From: Chaetorhynchus papuensis
Lineage: Eukaryota > Chordata > Aves > Passeriformes > Rhipiduridae
Assembly: GCA_013396525.1 (NCBI GenBank)
Contig: VWYX01000206.1
Span: 175,015-239,014, forward strand
Length of the DNA stretch: 64,000 nucleotides
Direction: 5' to 3'
The translations under genes and the position numbers were made by a program. The notes under the pieces are model-generated. The model did not search any database and had not been told where the DNA came from. It saw only the letters and a list, made by a program, of their open reading frames with translations. Below, piece after piece: positions 45,000 to 58,689 of the stretch (position 1 is its first letter; each line of letters begins with the position of its first letter).

Positions 45000-45480
45000 T
45001 GTATTATTTAAAAATATCTAGAAAATACATTATAGATGCAGGGTCTTCTCTTTGCCAGTCCATTTTCATGTTATTGATTATTCTTTAAATCACTTATTTT
45101 GATTTTGCTCTGAAGCATTTAGTCTTTGGGCAAAGGTACCAAAAGCAGCTTCTCAATTTATGGCTGCAATTTTTGCTTCAGCAATTCATAGTCTGAACAA
45201 CCCCTGCCTTTTGTCTACACCAGTAAAAGCAATTTTTACATGCAAAAATTCCAGGAAATTTGAACTGCTTTTAGAAATTGTCCCTTACATATCCCAAACA
45301 TTGATTAATCCTTCCCTTTTTTGGAGTTTGATTGTGAGTTCACCTTATGTGTAAAGATTATGGAGGAACCTTGTCAACAATGGGCTTTCCTTCTCTCTTG
45401 AAACCTTAGCAAGTTATTTAAATGGCTTATTGTATTTTCCCTTTTATTCACTAGAACACTATTGAATTTTCTAATGCTAG
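45000..45480. other. AT-rich noncoding block
   Basis: A 480-bp AT-rich, CpG-free stretch with TTATTGATTATTC and related motifs. It has no coding frame and no recognised transposon. Its regulatory potential is only a guess. Confidence 0.25.
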
Positions 45481-48400
45481 CACCCAAGCACTTAGAGCTG
45501 CACACAGAAGAGCCCATGCCCTAACCACGACTCATTTCTCCTCCTGGAAGACAGTTTTGGCAGGTAACAAGCTGCTTTAATCAAAGGGCCTGGTGACAAA
45601 GTGAATTAGCACCTCTGAAAAGCTAGGGCAAAACAAATACTTATGAAAGCCAACAAAAACCTAATATTCAATGCAGCCAGATTGTGCAGTTGCCCATTAC
45701 AGGACTGCAGAAGTGACTAGTTTTAAATAAACCATCCCTCTCTTCACATGTTCCCAATCTTTGAGGTATTTGTAGTCTTTTTCTGTCTGTCCTAAGAGTT
45801 TTAGCTCCACAAGGGCCAAAGGAAAAGAAGCTTTAAGCTTAAAAGCACTTCTAGTTCACCCTCCAAGAAAAAGATCTGTGTTGCAAGTGCTACTGCATTC
45901 GCTCCCCGTGCTGGAGCAGGCAGATATCCTCTTGCTGTGGCACTGCAAGGGTAGCCTGGAGCATCTCTGCTCTGCACTGAAGCTTCTCTGAAACCTTTTG
46001 GAGATCTGAGTCCCAAAACCCAGCACTGAAAACACCACCTTGGCCAGACCCCCACCCTTGCTGCACCCGAGTCACACCAGCAGCTCTGGAGGCTCTGGCA
46101 TTGCCAGCAGCCTCTCAGCTGCTTTGCTTTGTCTGAAGCTCCTTCCCTTGCCCTTGCAGCAGGATGCTCAGGGATCAGCCCATGCAAAACTGTGGTTTGC
46201 TGACGGCTGCACTGGGAATTTCCTCGGCTGCAGCTTTGGGCAGCTCTTTGCAGAAGTTAACAACACGTGGCTGCTCCACCAGCCAGCAGCCTCCTCCAAC
46301 GCCTTCCTCGGAGCATCTCTCCCCCACTCCTGTCTCCTGGATGTCAAGGCTCAGGGTGAGCTGCCTGAAAACTCTGGCTTCTTGCTCCTGCTTGGTCACA
46401 CCCACACCGGGCAGTGCTGCACCTCCCTGTGCCCACCAGCTTCCCCCTGCACAGGGATACCCACAGTGAGCAGCACCAGAGCAGGAGGTTTTCCAGCCAT
46501 GGCAAGGGAAGGGAGCAGGCCATGGGGGTCTGAGCAGAGGGATCAGGGTCCAACGCCTGCTCTTTCCAGCTGTAGCTCTTTGAGTACCAGGCTAATTAAT
46601 GCCAGGAATGTCCCTTCAAGGAATGCACCCCATCCTTGTTGTCTGCATTGACTGATGCTCTCAGGGGGAAGTGGGCTTCATTCCTGGCAGTGCCTTTCCC
46701 CTACAGTTTTTGCCGTGTCAAGCTGAGCTGGCATAACCTAACCCAGGCAGGTAACGCTGCTGCACACCACGTACCCTGACACGCGCCTCAGAATGGTCTC
46801 TGCCAGACTGAGCCTGGATGATCCCTGCTGTGATATCCCCCCCTAGCATCCTCCCCTGACTGAGCACAAAGCTTCGTGGCTCATCTGTTTTGACTGGGGA
46901 GTCAAACTGCAAGGCCAGCACTGACGCAACAGTCCTGCCATTGTCCAGACACCCGCGCTCTCTGTTCCCCCTCTCCCCAAATAGCACCTCCTTCCCACTG
47001 CCCTGCCCACACAGGGCCTCTGGCCCTGCTGCTCTCCACATGTGCACCCTGAGCATCTCCATCCTGCCTGTTCAATGATTAACTCCTGGAGCTGCAGTTG
47101 TTAGAGCTGGGAGTTACCCCTGTGCTGTAGTAAATAACCAGGGGGCAAGGAAAATGCTTTGAGCCATCGGCTTGAGAGAAATGCTCATGTCTCAAGACTG
47201 GATAAAATGTTGTCAGTTTAAAAACAAAAGGCCAGCAGATACTTCCCTAAGTTTAAGAAAATCCAGGGACCAAACTGAGCTCTGGAAAAAGAGCCCCTGT
47301 TATGGTCATTCAAAACTCCAGTTTGTGGGGCTAACACCACCTACACTGAGCATCATACCTTCGGGACATGCCCTCACGGTCTGAAAATCCCATGAAAATC
47401 AATTCCCAGCACAGGGAAGCTAAGTGGCAATTTCTACCGGTGTTGCTTAGCCAAATTTCTGGCAAGGGCAGGCTCTTGCCACTGCCAAGTGAACTGCACT
47501 GTCAGCACAATTTACTCCTAGTGGTGGGGCTGAATGGGGGCTTGAGCCCCCCCTCCAGCATCCCTGTGCCATGGGGTCTGCTGCAGGGAGCCCTGCAGCT
47601 CCCCCAGCAGCAACCTCAGCCCAGGGGCCCCACATAGCTTCTCCCAGGTACAAATAATCTCCTGACACCTCCTGTCCTCTCCCCAACCCCAGAATTTTGT
47701 TCCAGACGCGGGAAACAGTGAAAAGCAATCAAACATCTCAGAGTCAGAAAAGGTGTCTGCAGTGGATGTAAATTTGCAGAGTTGCTGGATCTCTTGCTTC
47801 ATAAGAACCAGCTCACCCATCTTAACCTGATTCACTCTCCCACTCCTATCCCTGATAATCTAGAGCTCTTACCTCTCCAAGCCTCCAGAGAAAAGAGTTA
47901 GACAAGACTTCAGATTTATTCCTGGAGATAAGCTCCAGGAACTTTTTTTAATCCCTAGAGCACTTTGCAAAACAGCATGAGTGTTGTACTGCGATTGCAT
48001 TGGAGGCACTGGAATGAAAGGGGGAGGAGGTTTGGGTACTTGGGAAAGTTTAAATGTTATTTCAGTCTCGTGCATGGGGTATTAAGCCAGCACTGGTGAA
48101 GGCAGTGCACTCACAGGGCATAGGAACAGGACAGGAGCACTTTCAGTCCTAGGGCAGAGCTGCTCCTGCAGCCAGGGCTCTGCTGCAGTGAGCTCAGCAT
48201 CCCTCCTGCCCTCCTGCCTCCTTACCCACTCCAGGCTGTTTCTGGAGACTGCACCAACCCCTCTCCACAACACCACGCAGCAGGGACACACTTCTACCAG
48301 CCCACAGAGTGTCCCTGGCTGCTGTGCAAGAGGCCAAAACCAGACCTGAGGGATGGGGAAGAACCACCTGCTCCCCAGTAAAAATCAATGCCAGCTGAAT

Positions 48401-51400
48401 TGCCATGTGCTCCTCTCCTCTGTACCCAGTGCCCACCTCCCTCCAGCAGCTGCCCCAGGAAGCCTCCCAGCAGTGGGGCAGTACAGGCACTGCACTCCAT
48501 TGGCATGCCTGGGCACAGGCCAGGGCACTGCTCGAATCCGTGGTCAATGGGAGCTGCAGGGATCCTCTGCCTCTGGGAAAATATATTCAGCCTAAAAGCA
48601 ACTTCAAAAAACGCGTGTTTAACCTGAACTCTTATCTTTTATCCCTTTAAATATCCAAGCGGCCACTTTTGCAAGCCTGAAGCCTGGACTCCAGCTACAT
48701 TTATTTCCCTCTTTCATCCCAGCTGCAGCTCCTCAGAATTTATCTCTATGGTTAACTTCCCCTTTCATAATATTAGCACAGTTGAAGCACTTGCTTTCCT
48801 GTTGCAGGCAGTGATTATATAGCAAATTAACCACAAGCTGTTCAGTCCAAGTCCAGCAGTTGGAAAGATGCTCCTCTGAGTAATGGTTTGTGTAGTTGAT
48901 GCTTTCATCTGTAATTTGCATTTGTAATAAATGCAGGAATAAAAAATGGGGGCTATATTTTAAAGAATAGCCTGGCATGGCATGGGCAGGCAGGCGAGCT
49001 GATGGGGAGGGAGAGCCCACAGGGGTTTGAGGGCTGCATCCCAGGGCACCACATTCTCCTGCCCAGGGAGGGGATACACGCACACACCCCCTTCTCCCAT
49101 GCAGATCATGGGCTGCCTGCCCAGATGGCTTTTACACAAGGAGAAGGGGCACAAGAAATCACAGCAGAAGTGCTTGCATTGCTTGCACTAACAGTGGCAC
49201 CCCAGCAGCTCCCAGCACCAGGCAGACTGGCTGCTTGCACAGCCCCAGGGATGCAGGGACTGGGAGCCCAGCTGATGTCCTGCATGCCCTGTGGCCTCCC
49301 TGCTCATGGTGGGGGCAAAACATCCCCTCTGCAGACCCAGGCAGTCTGTGCCCATCCTGCTGAGCACACCTGAGCCAGCTTTGCCAGGCTCCAGCCTGTG
49401 GGAAGGGGGTCACTTCAAGAGTATGAAGCTCAGCTGGGACAAACTGACCCCAGCCAAGGAACAAACCCCCCAAGCTGCAGGTCAGTCCCTGCACTGCCTT
49501 GACAAGGCTGCCCAGCAGAGCTGCCACCTCACCACACAGCCAGGGACACTCGAGCACAGTGATGTTTAACCAGAGGCCAAGCTGAGCATGAAGCTAAAAC
49601 ACTGGGCAAGGGGTGATGCCTGGAAACAGGAATGAGGCACCAGTGTCCCAGCAAAGGGACAGTACTGGAAGGAGGAGAGGATCTCCAGAGTGCCTTGCTG
49701 AGCCACCAAGGTGCCACATCACTTGTGAGGCCCTGGAAAGACATTTGGAGGAGGAGGGCTCTTCTGTGACAGCACTGATCCTGCCTTTGCCTCTTGCCTG
49801 CCTCCTCAGTTACTGTTTATCATCCCTTTGATCCCAATTTCTCGAGTGTAAACCAGGTCACAGCTCCTGTCCAGCCCTGAGAAGCTCACCAGGACATGAA
49901 TAAACACCTGTGCTGTGACTCCTGCCATCACAGCAGCCACACAGCCTTAGGCAGCCCCATCCCCTGCATCCCTCCCTCCCTTCCAGAGCTTTTGAGAGCA
50001 TCTGCCCTCTCCCAGGTGACCCCAAACAGTGGGGCTCAGCCTGCACACGCTGGCTTGGTGCTCCCTGTCTGTATTTACCACTCAGCCAGTGCCTGTGCAC
50101 CTGCCCCAGGGGTCTGTGCTGTGCCAGCTGGGGAGGGGGCTCCCTGTGAGTGGTCACACCATCACACTGATCCATCCTGGCACACGCTCCTGTTCACCTC
50201 ACCGCTAAATCCCGGGTTTTGGGACACAGACCCACAGTCCCTGGAGACTGAGGGAGAACAGCAGACAGCAGATCACATCCTCCTCCCCACGGACAGCAGC
50301 AGGCAGGCAGCCACAAGCAGTTTCCCATCCCCAGGTGTGCTCAGCCCACGCAGGTGAACGTACACAGCCCTGGGGCTGCTACAGGGGACTGTTCCCACTG
50401 CTCAGGATGCGCCACTCCTGCTCATTTGCTGAGCTGGCCCAAGGGAAGCATCTCTGCTTCCTAGAGAGGACACCAGACTGAAGGCAAGGTGGCTGCCTCT
50501 GACTTGTTCCACAAAAAAACCTCTATGTTTAATTAAAAAAGAAGGACAGACCAGAAGAGCCAGTTTCTTAATAAGATTTGGTAATATAATTATTTGCTAC
50601 AATTAGGAACCAACTGAAAAGGTTCCTTGCTAACGCTTTGGAGGAGCCCAGCATTTTAAGGTTGACTTTTGTGATGTCAGGGACCAATATCTTTGCTTCT
50701 GTGCAGCAGCAAGCACATTTTTCAGCATTATACCGTAGTTATTACTTAAAAATCACACCCACATGCTCTGGAGCAACTGAAAAAAATGTATCAGCCTTCC
50801 TAGATGGGCAACCCCAGGCCACACTGCACAGGACTTGAACCTCCCTTGCTAAACAAAATTCTCTTCTTACAGTGATGCTGAAGTTCAGCCAGCACTGGCA
50901 CAAACTCTGCCCTCTCCCCACACCCAGCTGCAACAGGGCAGTTTGCAATGCTGAAATAGCTCATCCTTCTGACCCCCTCCATGGCCAAACACCTTAATCC
51001 CCAAGTTCAACGATTCCTACAGCTTCTAAGACTTTCATCTGAGCTGGGACAGGCAGAGCCCTCCAGCTGCAGGAAATCAAGAGCAAAACAGGTGTTTGTG
51101 GGCAGGTAGGAGCCACAGCCTCCTGCACCGGGAAACAGGGGCTCTTCATTTTTCAGCTCCCCACCAAGCTATCCCAGAGAGCCCTCCTTCCTCCTGCTCT
51201 GCAGCTTTGTGAGGCCTCGTGCTGGGGAGCTCCTGCTCTGCCTGTGGCCTCAACAAGTCGGAGGGCACTAACCAGAAAGGAGGTACCTGTGCAGAGGAAC
51301 AGGGGGGACATGGGAAGGGACCTGTCCTGAGAGGCCTCTGGGGGCACCCCTAAAAGAATGAAGGTAAGAGATGGATGAACAGCATATGCACAGGAGGGAA

Positions 51401-52293
51401 GTTACACACATTGCACAGAGGGGAGAGGGGGAAAAAGAAGATTGAATCTTCCTGGAGACCAGTGAGATTCTATAAACATAATCAAAATGTAATAGAAACT
51501 TTTTGGAAATGCTGTTAGAAGGATAAAGCATCAATCTTCATGGAACTCCACTCAACAGGCTTTCTCCAGCTAATCAATCACGGTCAAGACATGGGCCGTC
51601 CCATCTGTCTGTGCAAGGGACCAGGAGGAGATTGCTAAGTGCCTGGGCTGGAGCTACCAGCTCAGTACCAGGCAATTCATCATGCAGGAAGGGAAGGGGG
51701 GAGAAGGGAGAGAAGGAAAATAATGTATAACACTAATAAAGTTTCTCCCCCCCCTTCTTCGCTCCCAACCAATTTTTAGCAAAGGAGCCCAATCCAGAGG
51801 GGCTGTCGGTGGGGAGGTGGGTAGGGGGAGATGCACTGGGGAGGACTCTGGGTACGAGATGCACTCCAGTAAACAGAGACAAAGCCATCATTTGCACAGC
51901 AGCCCCTGGGCACAGCCCACGCTGCCCCCCTGGCTGTTGGCAGCTGCACAGGAGCCACCCTGCACCCAGCAGGGCTGCTGTGCCCTGCCCCTGGAGCTGG
52001 GGAGGACACCACAGGGACAGCGGGGCTGGGGACACGCAGAGGAGAGCCCAGGGCAGCCTCACCAGCTGGTGCTGGGAGAAGATGCCAAGCCTCTGCGTGC
52101 AGCCTGTGCATATATTTCCCTAAATTCTACCATAGCATTGGTGGGGGGGACCTGAAAGTGGGATCAAGAGGAGCTGAAGAAGTTGCAGCCTGTCCCACCT
52201 GCAGCAGAGGGGTTTTCATGTCATACCATGCACAGGGTGGGGACTGGCACTGCCCACAGGGAGTCCTGAGCTTTGCTGGCTTTGAGCTGTCGC

Positions 52294-52515
52294 TGTTGTA
52301 ACACGGACGCGTAGAGAAACCACACGAGTCCAGGTCAGTAGAAATAGTGGCAAAGTCAGGTTTAATGGCTTTTTCCCCGAGGTTTTTATACGTTAGTTTG
52401 CAAAGTGAGTTAAATGGCATAAAGTAATTGGTTCTCTGGCCATCCACCCCTCCAGGGGATTGGCCCAACTCTAACACGTCCTTTCCCAAGTGTTTTTCTA
52501 GTTGAAGCCATAACA
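52294..52515 (-). mobile_element. Probable solo LTR of an endogenous retrovirus
   Basis: In minus orientation the segment begins TGTTATGGCTTC and ends GTTACAACA, so the termini form TGTT...AACA inverted repeats. Inside are GTATAAAA (TATA box, about 52391-52384) and ATTAAA (possible polyadenylation signal, about 52367) in the order expected of an LTR. It is short (222 bp), no internal retroviral genes adjoin it and I found no convincing target-site duplication, so ends may be off by a few bases or the LTR truncated. Confidence 0.5.
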
Positions 52516-55500
52516 ATCTGGGAAAAACAAGTGCAGGTGTGGATATTGATAAAAACTGGTAACTTTGTTTTAGTTAGCATGCATGGGAAAGACGGAGTTC
52601 TCACAGAATACTAGAGAACTGAAGAAATTCACTGCTAAAGCTCTGTCAGCATCTACACTGAGCTGCTGTCCCAGCCCTCCCTGTGAACCAGTCCCTTCCT
52701 CCCCCAGCTGCTCACCCAGCCTGTCCAGAGGACACTGGTAGCCAGGAGCACGTGCCTGACACCAAGGGCCCCAGTCCACATGTGCACAAACAGGTACCAG
52801 CTCCCCTGCTACACACACCCTGCAATGATGCAACACAACATCGCTCCCTTCCTATCCACCCTCCCGCTTTTAAACCTGGAGGGTTTCTCCCTTCCACTGG
52901 ATTTTTTGAAGACAAAAAGCATCTGGCAGCAGAGTTTGCCAGACCTGGTGATTTTGTGTACCACTGAAAGACTCGTGTACAACCCAGGTTTGAAATACTC
53001 CGTGCTACTCTTCTCATCAGACCTCAAAGAACTTGACAAAACTCCCCTCACATTTACAAACAAGTAGAAAAGCACCACAGGCTTTACTTCGAGGACTCCT
53101 TTGACCTCACTGCAGACTCAAGCCCTGCTCTGTGCCATTTCCAGTCCTTACCCTAACGACTGAGTTGCCCTGGCATGTATCTGAACACAGTACCGAGTTC
53201 TGTATAAAGGGCTTTTCTGCCTCATTTTTATTGCACAGATATTCTTCCCACTAGAGTTTTGACCAACTTTTGTAGAAATTCTTGCATATTCAGCACCAGG
53301 TGAATGGGGAACCAGCAAAATATGCTCCCATCAACTTCTTAGAATAAAAGACCATTTGAAATAGAAAACCAACAGAAATTTATACCCTAAACATTTTTTT
53401 TCTTGCTCTAAATTTAATCAAGTTAATTGCCTGGGCTTTACAGGTGAAATTCAAAGAGTGACAATAAGTAGGTAAGAGATTTATATTTTCAGAATATTTA
53501 TTCTTCCAGAGCTATGATGACCCCACACTTTCCAGTAAATATCTAAATTCTTCCTTTCTTTCATGGATAAAAATAGATGCCACATAAACATGGAGCAAAA
53601 CAGCATTTTAGCCTCTACTGTAAGTGTAAATATAGTAAAAAATTAAGTAGAAACATCTAGTAAATAATCTTGACATCCCTGAAATTGAAGTTGCTTCATG
53701 TTTAACTCTTGCAGGCTGCTCTGTGACTAGTGACAGGAAGGCTTAGTTTAACCATTGTAATGGATTTCCTTTTTGTGTTAGTCCCATCAGGTGACACTAT
53801 TTGTCCTCTTCTGTCAAAGTTCACTTCTTCCCTTTTCAGTCCCCTACAATAAAAATACCAGGCCAAAATTTTCCCGGGGTTCACAACCATGAGAAGACAG
53901 TGCAAAACTCTGCTCAGGCTACAGACACGGCAACAGGGAAATTATAAACAGCTCAAAAACTTCAAGTTGCTTAAAACTTACCAATCTAACAGTTATTAGG
54001 AACTTAAAGCACTAACACATGGTTTGTAGCCACCTCGCCTACTATTAGGTGTGCTTTTAAGCCCAGGTTTCCACTTAATCCTTGTGTCCTAAGGTGCTCT
54101 GCTTGTAACCAGAGGTAGTAATTTATTAACCCTGTGCTGCCAGATTGTAAGGCACAGCTCAGCAAAAACCAAGCTTGGGAGGCCAGCAGCTCATAAAGGA
54201 GGGCTGCTATTCTTTACTGAATTCAGGTCACATTCCCCCCAACTCTCAGAATGAAATTTTAGAAGAGCTGCCCCCATCAGGTCCTGCATAAACACAAGGC
54301 AGGGGTCATTGCTTGAGCCAGACCTCTCAGAGGGCACACAAGCCTGGAGACTTCCTTCCCTGGCTCCAAAAGCCTCTGGGAAAGCAAACAGCTTGCATGA
54401 CCACAGCTGTGCCCAGATGTCCTCCCCCTTTTCCTTTTTCCTCCTTCCAGACAACAAGAGAAGGCACCTCACACCAGAGAAGACACCCAGCCCTCACACC
54501 CCTTCAGAGCACAGTATCCCCCCCCAAACACTGTACCTCTCCTGGAGATCTGTCCTTCCTGCAGCTGGTCCCCAAGCCAAACCAGCTCCTCCTGCCCCAC
54601 TAACTCCTTTATACACCATCCCTTTCCTTTGTTCACCTGGAAGGGGCTGCAAACCTCCTGCCATCCTGGCAGAACTGGGGGCAGCTGCTGTGGGGTGTGG
54701 GGGTGTCTGCAGGAGCTCTCCCCACCCCAGGTGAGCACAGTTGCAGCCTGACATGGCCAATTTAGGTGGCAGCATTAGGGACAGGTTTCCTGCACAAAAA
54801 CCCTTCTTTAGTTGATTTGCCCTTATTCTCAAGCCATAACCTCCCTCCCTAATCACCATGAATGTAAATGACCTCTGGTGTAAGGTTTATTATGACGATA
54901 ATTGAGCTGTGGATTTTTAATAACAACCTCCTGGATTTTCCACTTGATTTCCTGATTTGCTTTATATTTCCAGGAATGCATATAAGGGTCTGAGAGTTCA
55001 CCAGGCTTTTTATATCAAGTCTGACCATGACCTTCACTGGTTCTTCAGGCCAGAGTGTTTTAAACTGTTAGATGCATCCAAGCTTTTGGGTTTTCTAAGG
55101 GGTTCTAGGGATTTTGGTTGTGTGACACAGCTTCCATGTACTTGCTGTGGGATGGGGATGGCTGAATCCCATTGTCAAACACAGGCATTTTACTTTTCAT
55201 CTCAACATGGGCAGCCAAAGCACAGATTCCATCCTGGTGGAAGGAGGGAATGCATCCAAACAGTGACATGGTGTAACAGGGAAGGAGCTCAGTATTGAGC
55301 ATCAGGCATCTTGTCACCTCAGAGAAAGCTGGGAGAAGAAAATACATTGTGCTGGAAGAACTTAACTACTCAAAGCAGTGGAGAGAGAGTGGATCTCTAG
55401 GCAGAGGACTTGGCTCCAGAAGGAAACTTTCAAGGCAAGAGAGGGAGATCCACTGTTCCCAGTCCAAGCCATACCCATGCAGAGACATGAAGCTGAAGAC

Positions 55501-55794
55501 TTGCCCTGTTTTTTCAAGAACATAAACAGCAAACAAAATCCCATCTTGTTTAAAGATTATTCAGTTTCAATGGGAGGTTGTGTTTTTACATTATTGCTAA
55601 TAAAGTACACCAATAATTAATAAATGTTAACTAGTCCCCGGGGCTTTCCTTTTTTCACATGTTTATTTTTGTGTTATAAATGACATCCATTTTCCACAAC
55701 TCACTAAGCTGGTGGATGAGGAAAAGAATCCAAAAGAAGAGCCATAATCCTCAAGGGGAAGAGCAAGCTGCTGTTCCAATCAAGATGTATCCTG

Positions 55795-55950
55795 ACAAGT
55801 CAAGTTGTTGAAACCCATTAATTAGCACTTTTGGAAACAGTTGCAAAGTTAATTATTCTTCTCTGAGATGAAAGAAAGCTAATTTCTGGCATTTGCTTTG
55901 ACAGTGACATGCGCTAACATTTTTAGAGCTGACATCCCTCAAGATAAATG
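55795..55950. promoter_or_regulatory. Candidate conserved noncoding element
   Basis: The block contains CCCATTAATTAGCAC, AGTTAATTATTC, TTTGACAGTGACATG (TGACAG, a MEIS/TGIF-type site) and AAGCTAATTTC within about 130 bp. This combination is common in developmental enhancers. Confidence 0.3.
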
Positions 55951-57619
55951 ATGCTCTGAAGTGTGCGTGCAAACATTTTGACTGGGAGCTACTGTGGTGA
56001 GCTGACGGCACTGGCACCTCTTACTGCAAATATTTTGCATCTGTTGGGATTGTGATCAAAGTTTGGAGGCTGAGAGGAGGGTGGGGAAACTTTTTCAACT
56101 TCAGGGAGGGTGTGGATGACTGGCTTTGGATGGGAGGCAATAACATTGTGCAGGCAACACAATCTATTATGTCTGGATATCTCCAAAGGGGAATATAAAG
56201 CTTTCTAGCTAACTGTGCTGACAAAAAGAAATCCATTTTTATTCTATTGGAATTGCCCTGCTGAAGGATCATCTTCTCTTCATGGGTTGGTAGCAGCAGA
56301 TGAAACAGAAGATCTCCAAAATGAAGTTCTCTCTTGGTACGATCAGGTGTCAGTATCGGCTCATGCGAATTTGGAAAGGCAAGATTCGAGTTGTGGAAAC
56401 TCAGTAAAACTCTTCTGCCAAACCCCAATGTTCTCACTGGGAAGAACATCAGTGTGGTTTGGGATTTAGTCCTCAAAGCCCTTTTGCAATTTTGGAGGCT
56501 GCCTTGATCACGTCCTGCATGTACAAGGACAGTGAGGGGAAGGGTTTATCTGTAAATATAAGTTAGTTCAACCTCCTCCTAAGAATGAATTTCAATCCAG
56601 GAGAACACCACTCCAATAAAATTCAAGTATATGCTTGAACCCTTGCCTTCCTCTTGCAATTTTTAGGGTGTTACAGATCCTCCTTTTTTCACTTCAGGCC
56701 TTTGCATCGCTGGCATGGCTCCAGATTGAATTCTAGGGCCCTGGTTTATCAGTTTCAATTTCAGTCCTCATCTCCGGAAGCCTGAAGGGTCAGTGTGAGA
56801 TGAGTGAGGACAAAGTCTAAAATGCAGGGACTGTTTTACACAGAAGCTGCATTGCCAGGAGAACACACTAAACCAGAGCTGCTCTTTGGAGAATCCCAGG
56901 CTGACAAGCAGGACAGCTGAGTACCTGATTTAAGAAGGTCAAAATCTTGCTGGTGGGCTCCAGAAGACCCTGCCCCTCTGAGCCATGCCTGGGTTGGGGA
57001 CACCCTGAGCTGGGCTGGCAGGGGAGGATGATCTCTGCTCCATCCCCTTCACTGTGCTCAGCTCAGAGCACTTCAGAGCAATCTTCCTCTAACAGACAAC
57101 CCTTAATAAATTATCAGCCCGCTGTATCATCCGGGGGCCAAGCCACCACTCACTCTAGCAACCTGTTGCTCCTTTGATAAGATTCTTCAGAAATAATAAG
57201 TGCAGGCAGGTACATGAAGAGAGGAAATTGGTGGCAGAAAAAGTATTTCATTTGCTTTTAAATCAGCATGTGGGGGAAAAAAATTGAGCTCGGAAGGTGA
57301 TCTAAAGGACTCCTTAGTTGTTATGCAATTCACACACAGCAGGGCAATCAAGAATGTGGAAACACCGGGTTCAGAGGGCTCGATCCAACGTGGGAGGCAA
57401 ACACTACCTTTTCCTTCAGGGAGCCAGGAAAATGACATGTGCTAGCATGCGAGTCCTCGCAGACAGGCTCTCCATGCCAGCTGGAGCCGTTCAGTAAGGA
57501 CAAGACGGGAGAAAACAAATGGGAAATAAATAAACTGAATAAAAATTAATGCTTGGGAGCCGCTCTCTGCGCTGTGAGGAGCAGGGAGGTGGCAGTCCTG
57601 AGCTGAGGCTCATCCTCGG

Positions 57620-57730
57620 CACATCCACGCGCTGCTCTTTGCATATTCCTCTGCCGTGCAGAGCACTCATTGCTGCACAAATTGCAGGGATTATTTTCTC
57701 TTAACTGCTAATGGATTTAGAGACTGTAAC
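57620..57730. promoter_or_regulatory. Candidate regulatory element with octamer-like site
   Basis: Contains CTTTGCATATTCC (an octamer or SOX/OCT-like motif), TTGCTGCACAAATTGCAG (C/EBP-like) and TAATGGATTTAGAG in a compact CpG-poor block. Confidence 0.22.
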
Positions 57731-58059
57731 TGGGGGTAGTGCTTGGTAATTTCGTGCCCGAGGGGAAGGCACCTGTATGGGAGATGAACTTTTTTCTACG
57801 GGCACACAGAGTTATGGCAGGAATAGAGGCAGAAGGGGAGATCACTCACCAGTTCCCCACTTTTCTGTGCTGTGGAAGATTTAAGAGCTTTGGTGTGTTT
57901 TTCAGTCAATGTAAGCAAGAAAAGATTTTTTCATTTATCACTAAATCAACCATATTCCGTCTCCTCTTGCAACATTTGTGATAATACCAGGGTTCACTTA
58001 ACAGCTGTAGGAGAAAAGATTTCACTCCATAAAAAAATCAGAAAAATCAAAGATTAGAA

Positions 58060-58290
58060 CCATTTGCTAATTATGACTGGTGCTGTGCTGAGTTATGACC
58101 TGAAATTACAACTTTTAAACCCCCTGTCTGATAATTTGCCCCATTTATTTAAGTATGATTTCAATCAGGATATTTATCAGCCTTGCATTAGGGCATTAGC
58201 GGTTGATTTATTTAGCAATGCATATATTTATTTACATTTTAGCTTCCAAGTGAATCATTCTTCTGACTTTGCTGTCAAAGGTTAAACAGT
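58060..58290. promoter_or_regulatory. Candidate conserved noncoding element
   Basis: About 230 bp with GATAATTTGCC, TTTATTTAAGTATGATTTCAA, GATATTTATCAG, GGTTGATTTATTTAGC and GCATATATTTATTTACA. These resemble forkhead (TRTTTAY) and homeodomain sites. No coding frame of note. Confidence 0.3.
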
Positions 58291-58689
58291 TTGATCCATC
58301 CTGGGGCAGACACAAAACATGGAATAAACAAGTACAGGGAAAGTGCAGGCCATGAAAGGCAGGATTAACTCTGTGTTTACACCCCTAGCAGGCAACACTC
58401 ATTCTGCGTTGCAAAACCATTCTGTACAGTAATGCAATTTTTGTACCCCCAGATAAGCAAATTATGTATTGTAATTCTTGTGGCAGAATGAGAAAAGAAA
58501 ATACGTGTGAAATTCGGGTGGAAAACCAAAGGTAAGAGGAGGAAACAGTGGTGGGAAACCCTTGGGAATGTGAAGTTGGGTCCAGAACATGGAAAGAAAA
58601 TAAACCCACCTTCAGATACAGCGTGATTATTTATTTTCTCAGGCCTCTGAAGTCCATGTCCCGGTGTGTGGAGAGCATTCTTGGGATTT

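Larger units (their letters stand above)
27193..52293. other. 25-kb intergenic stretch, no gene found
   Basis: No coding gene, RNA gene or clear transposon is supported here. AT-rich, motif-dense blocks listed separately stand out against GC-richer filler. Simple repeats include a T-rich run (28322-28345), a CT run (34151-34168), an A-rich tract (34467-34504) and a C-run near 51747. Many overlapping open frames of 60-200 codons occur on both strands, with no family match. Confidence 0.5.
52516..58689. other. Intergenic, no gene found
   Basis: AT-rich blocks alternate with GC-richer sequence. Positions 53190-53700 are AT-rich without distinct motifs. No exon, RNA gene or transposon was recognised other than candidate elements listed separately. 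Confidence 0.5.

Noticed and set aside
46040..46651. 203-codon plus-strand open frame
   Set aside because: No recognisable family, no flanking splice or promoter signals, and shadow frames on both strands.
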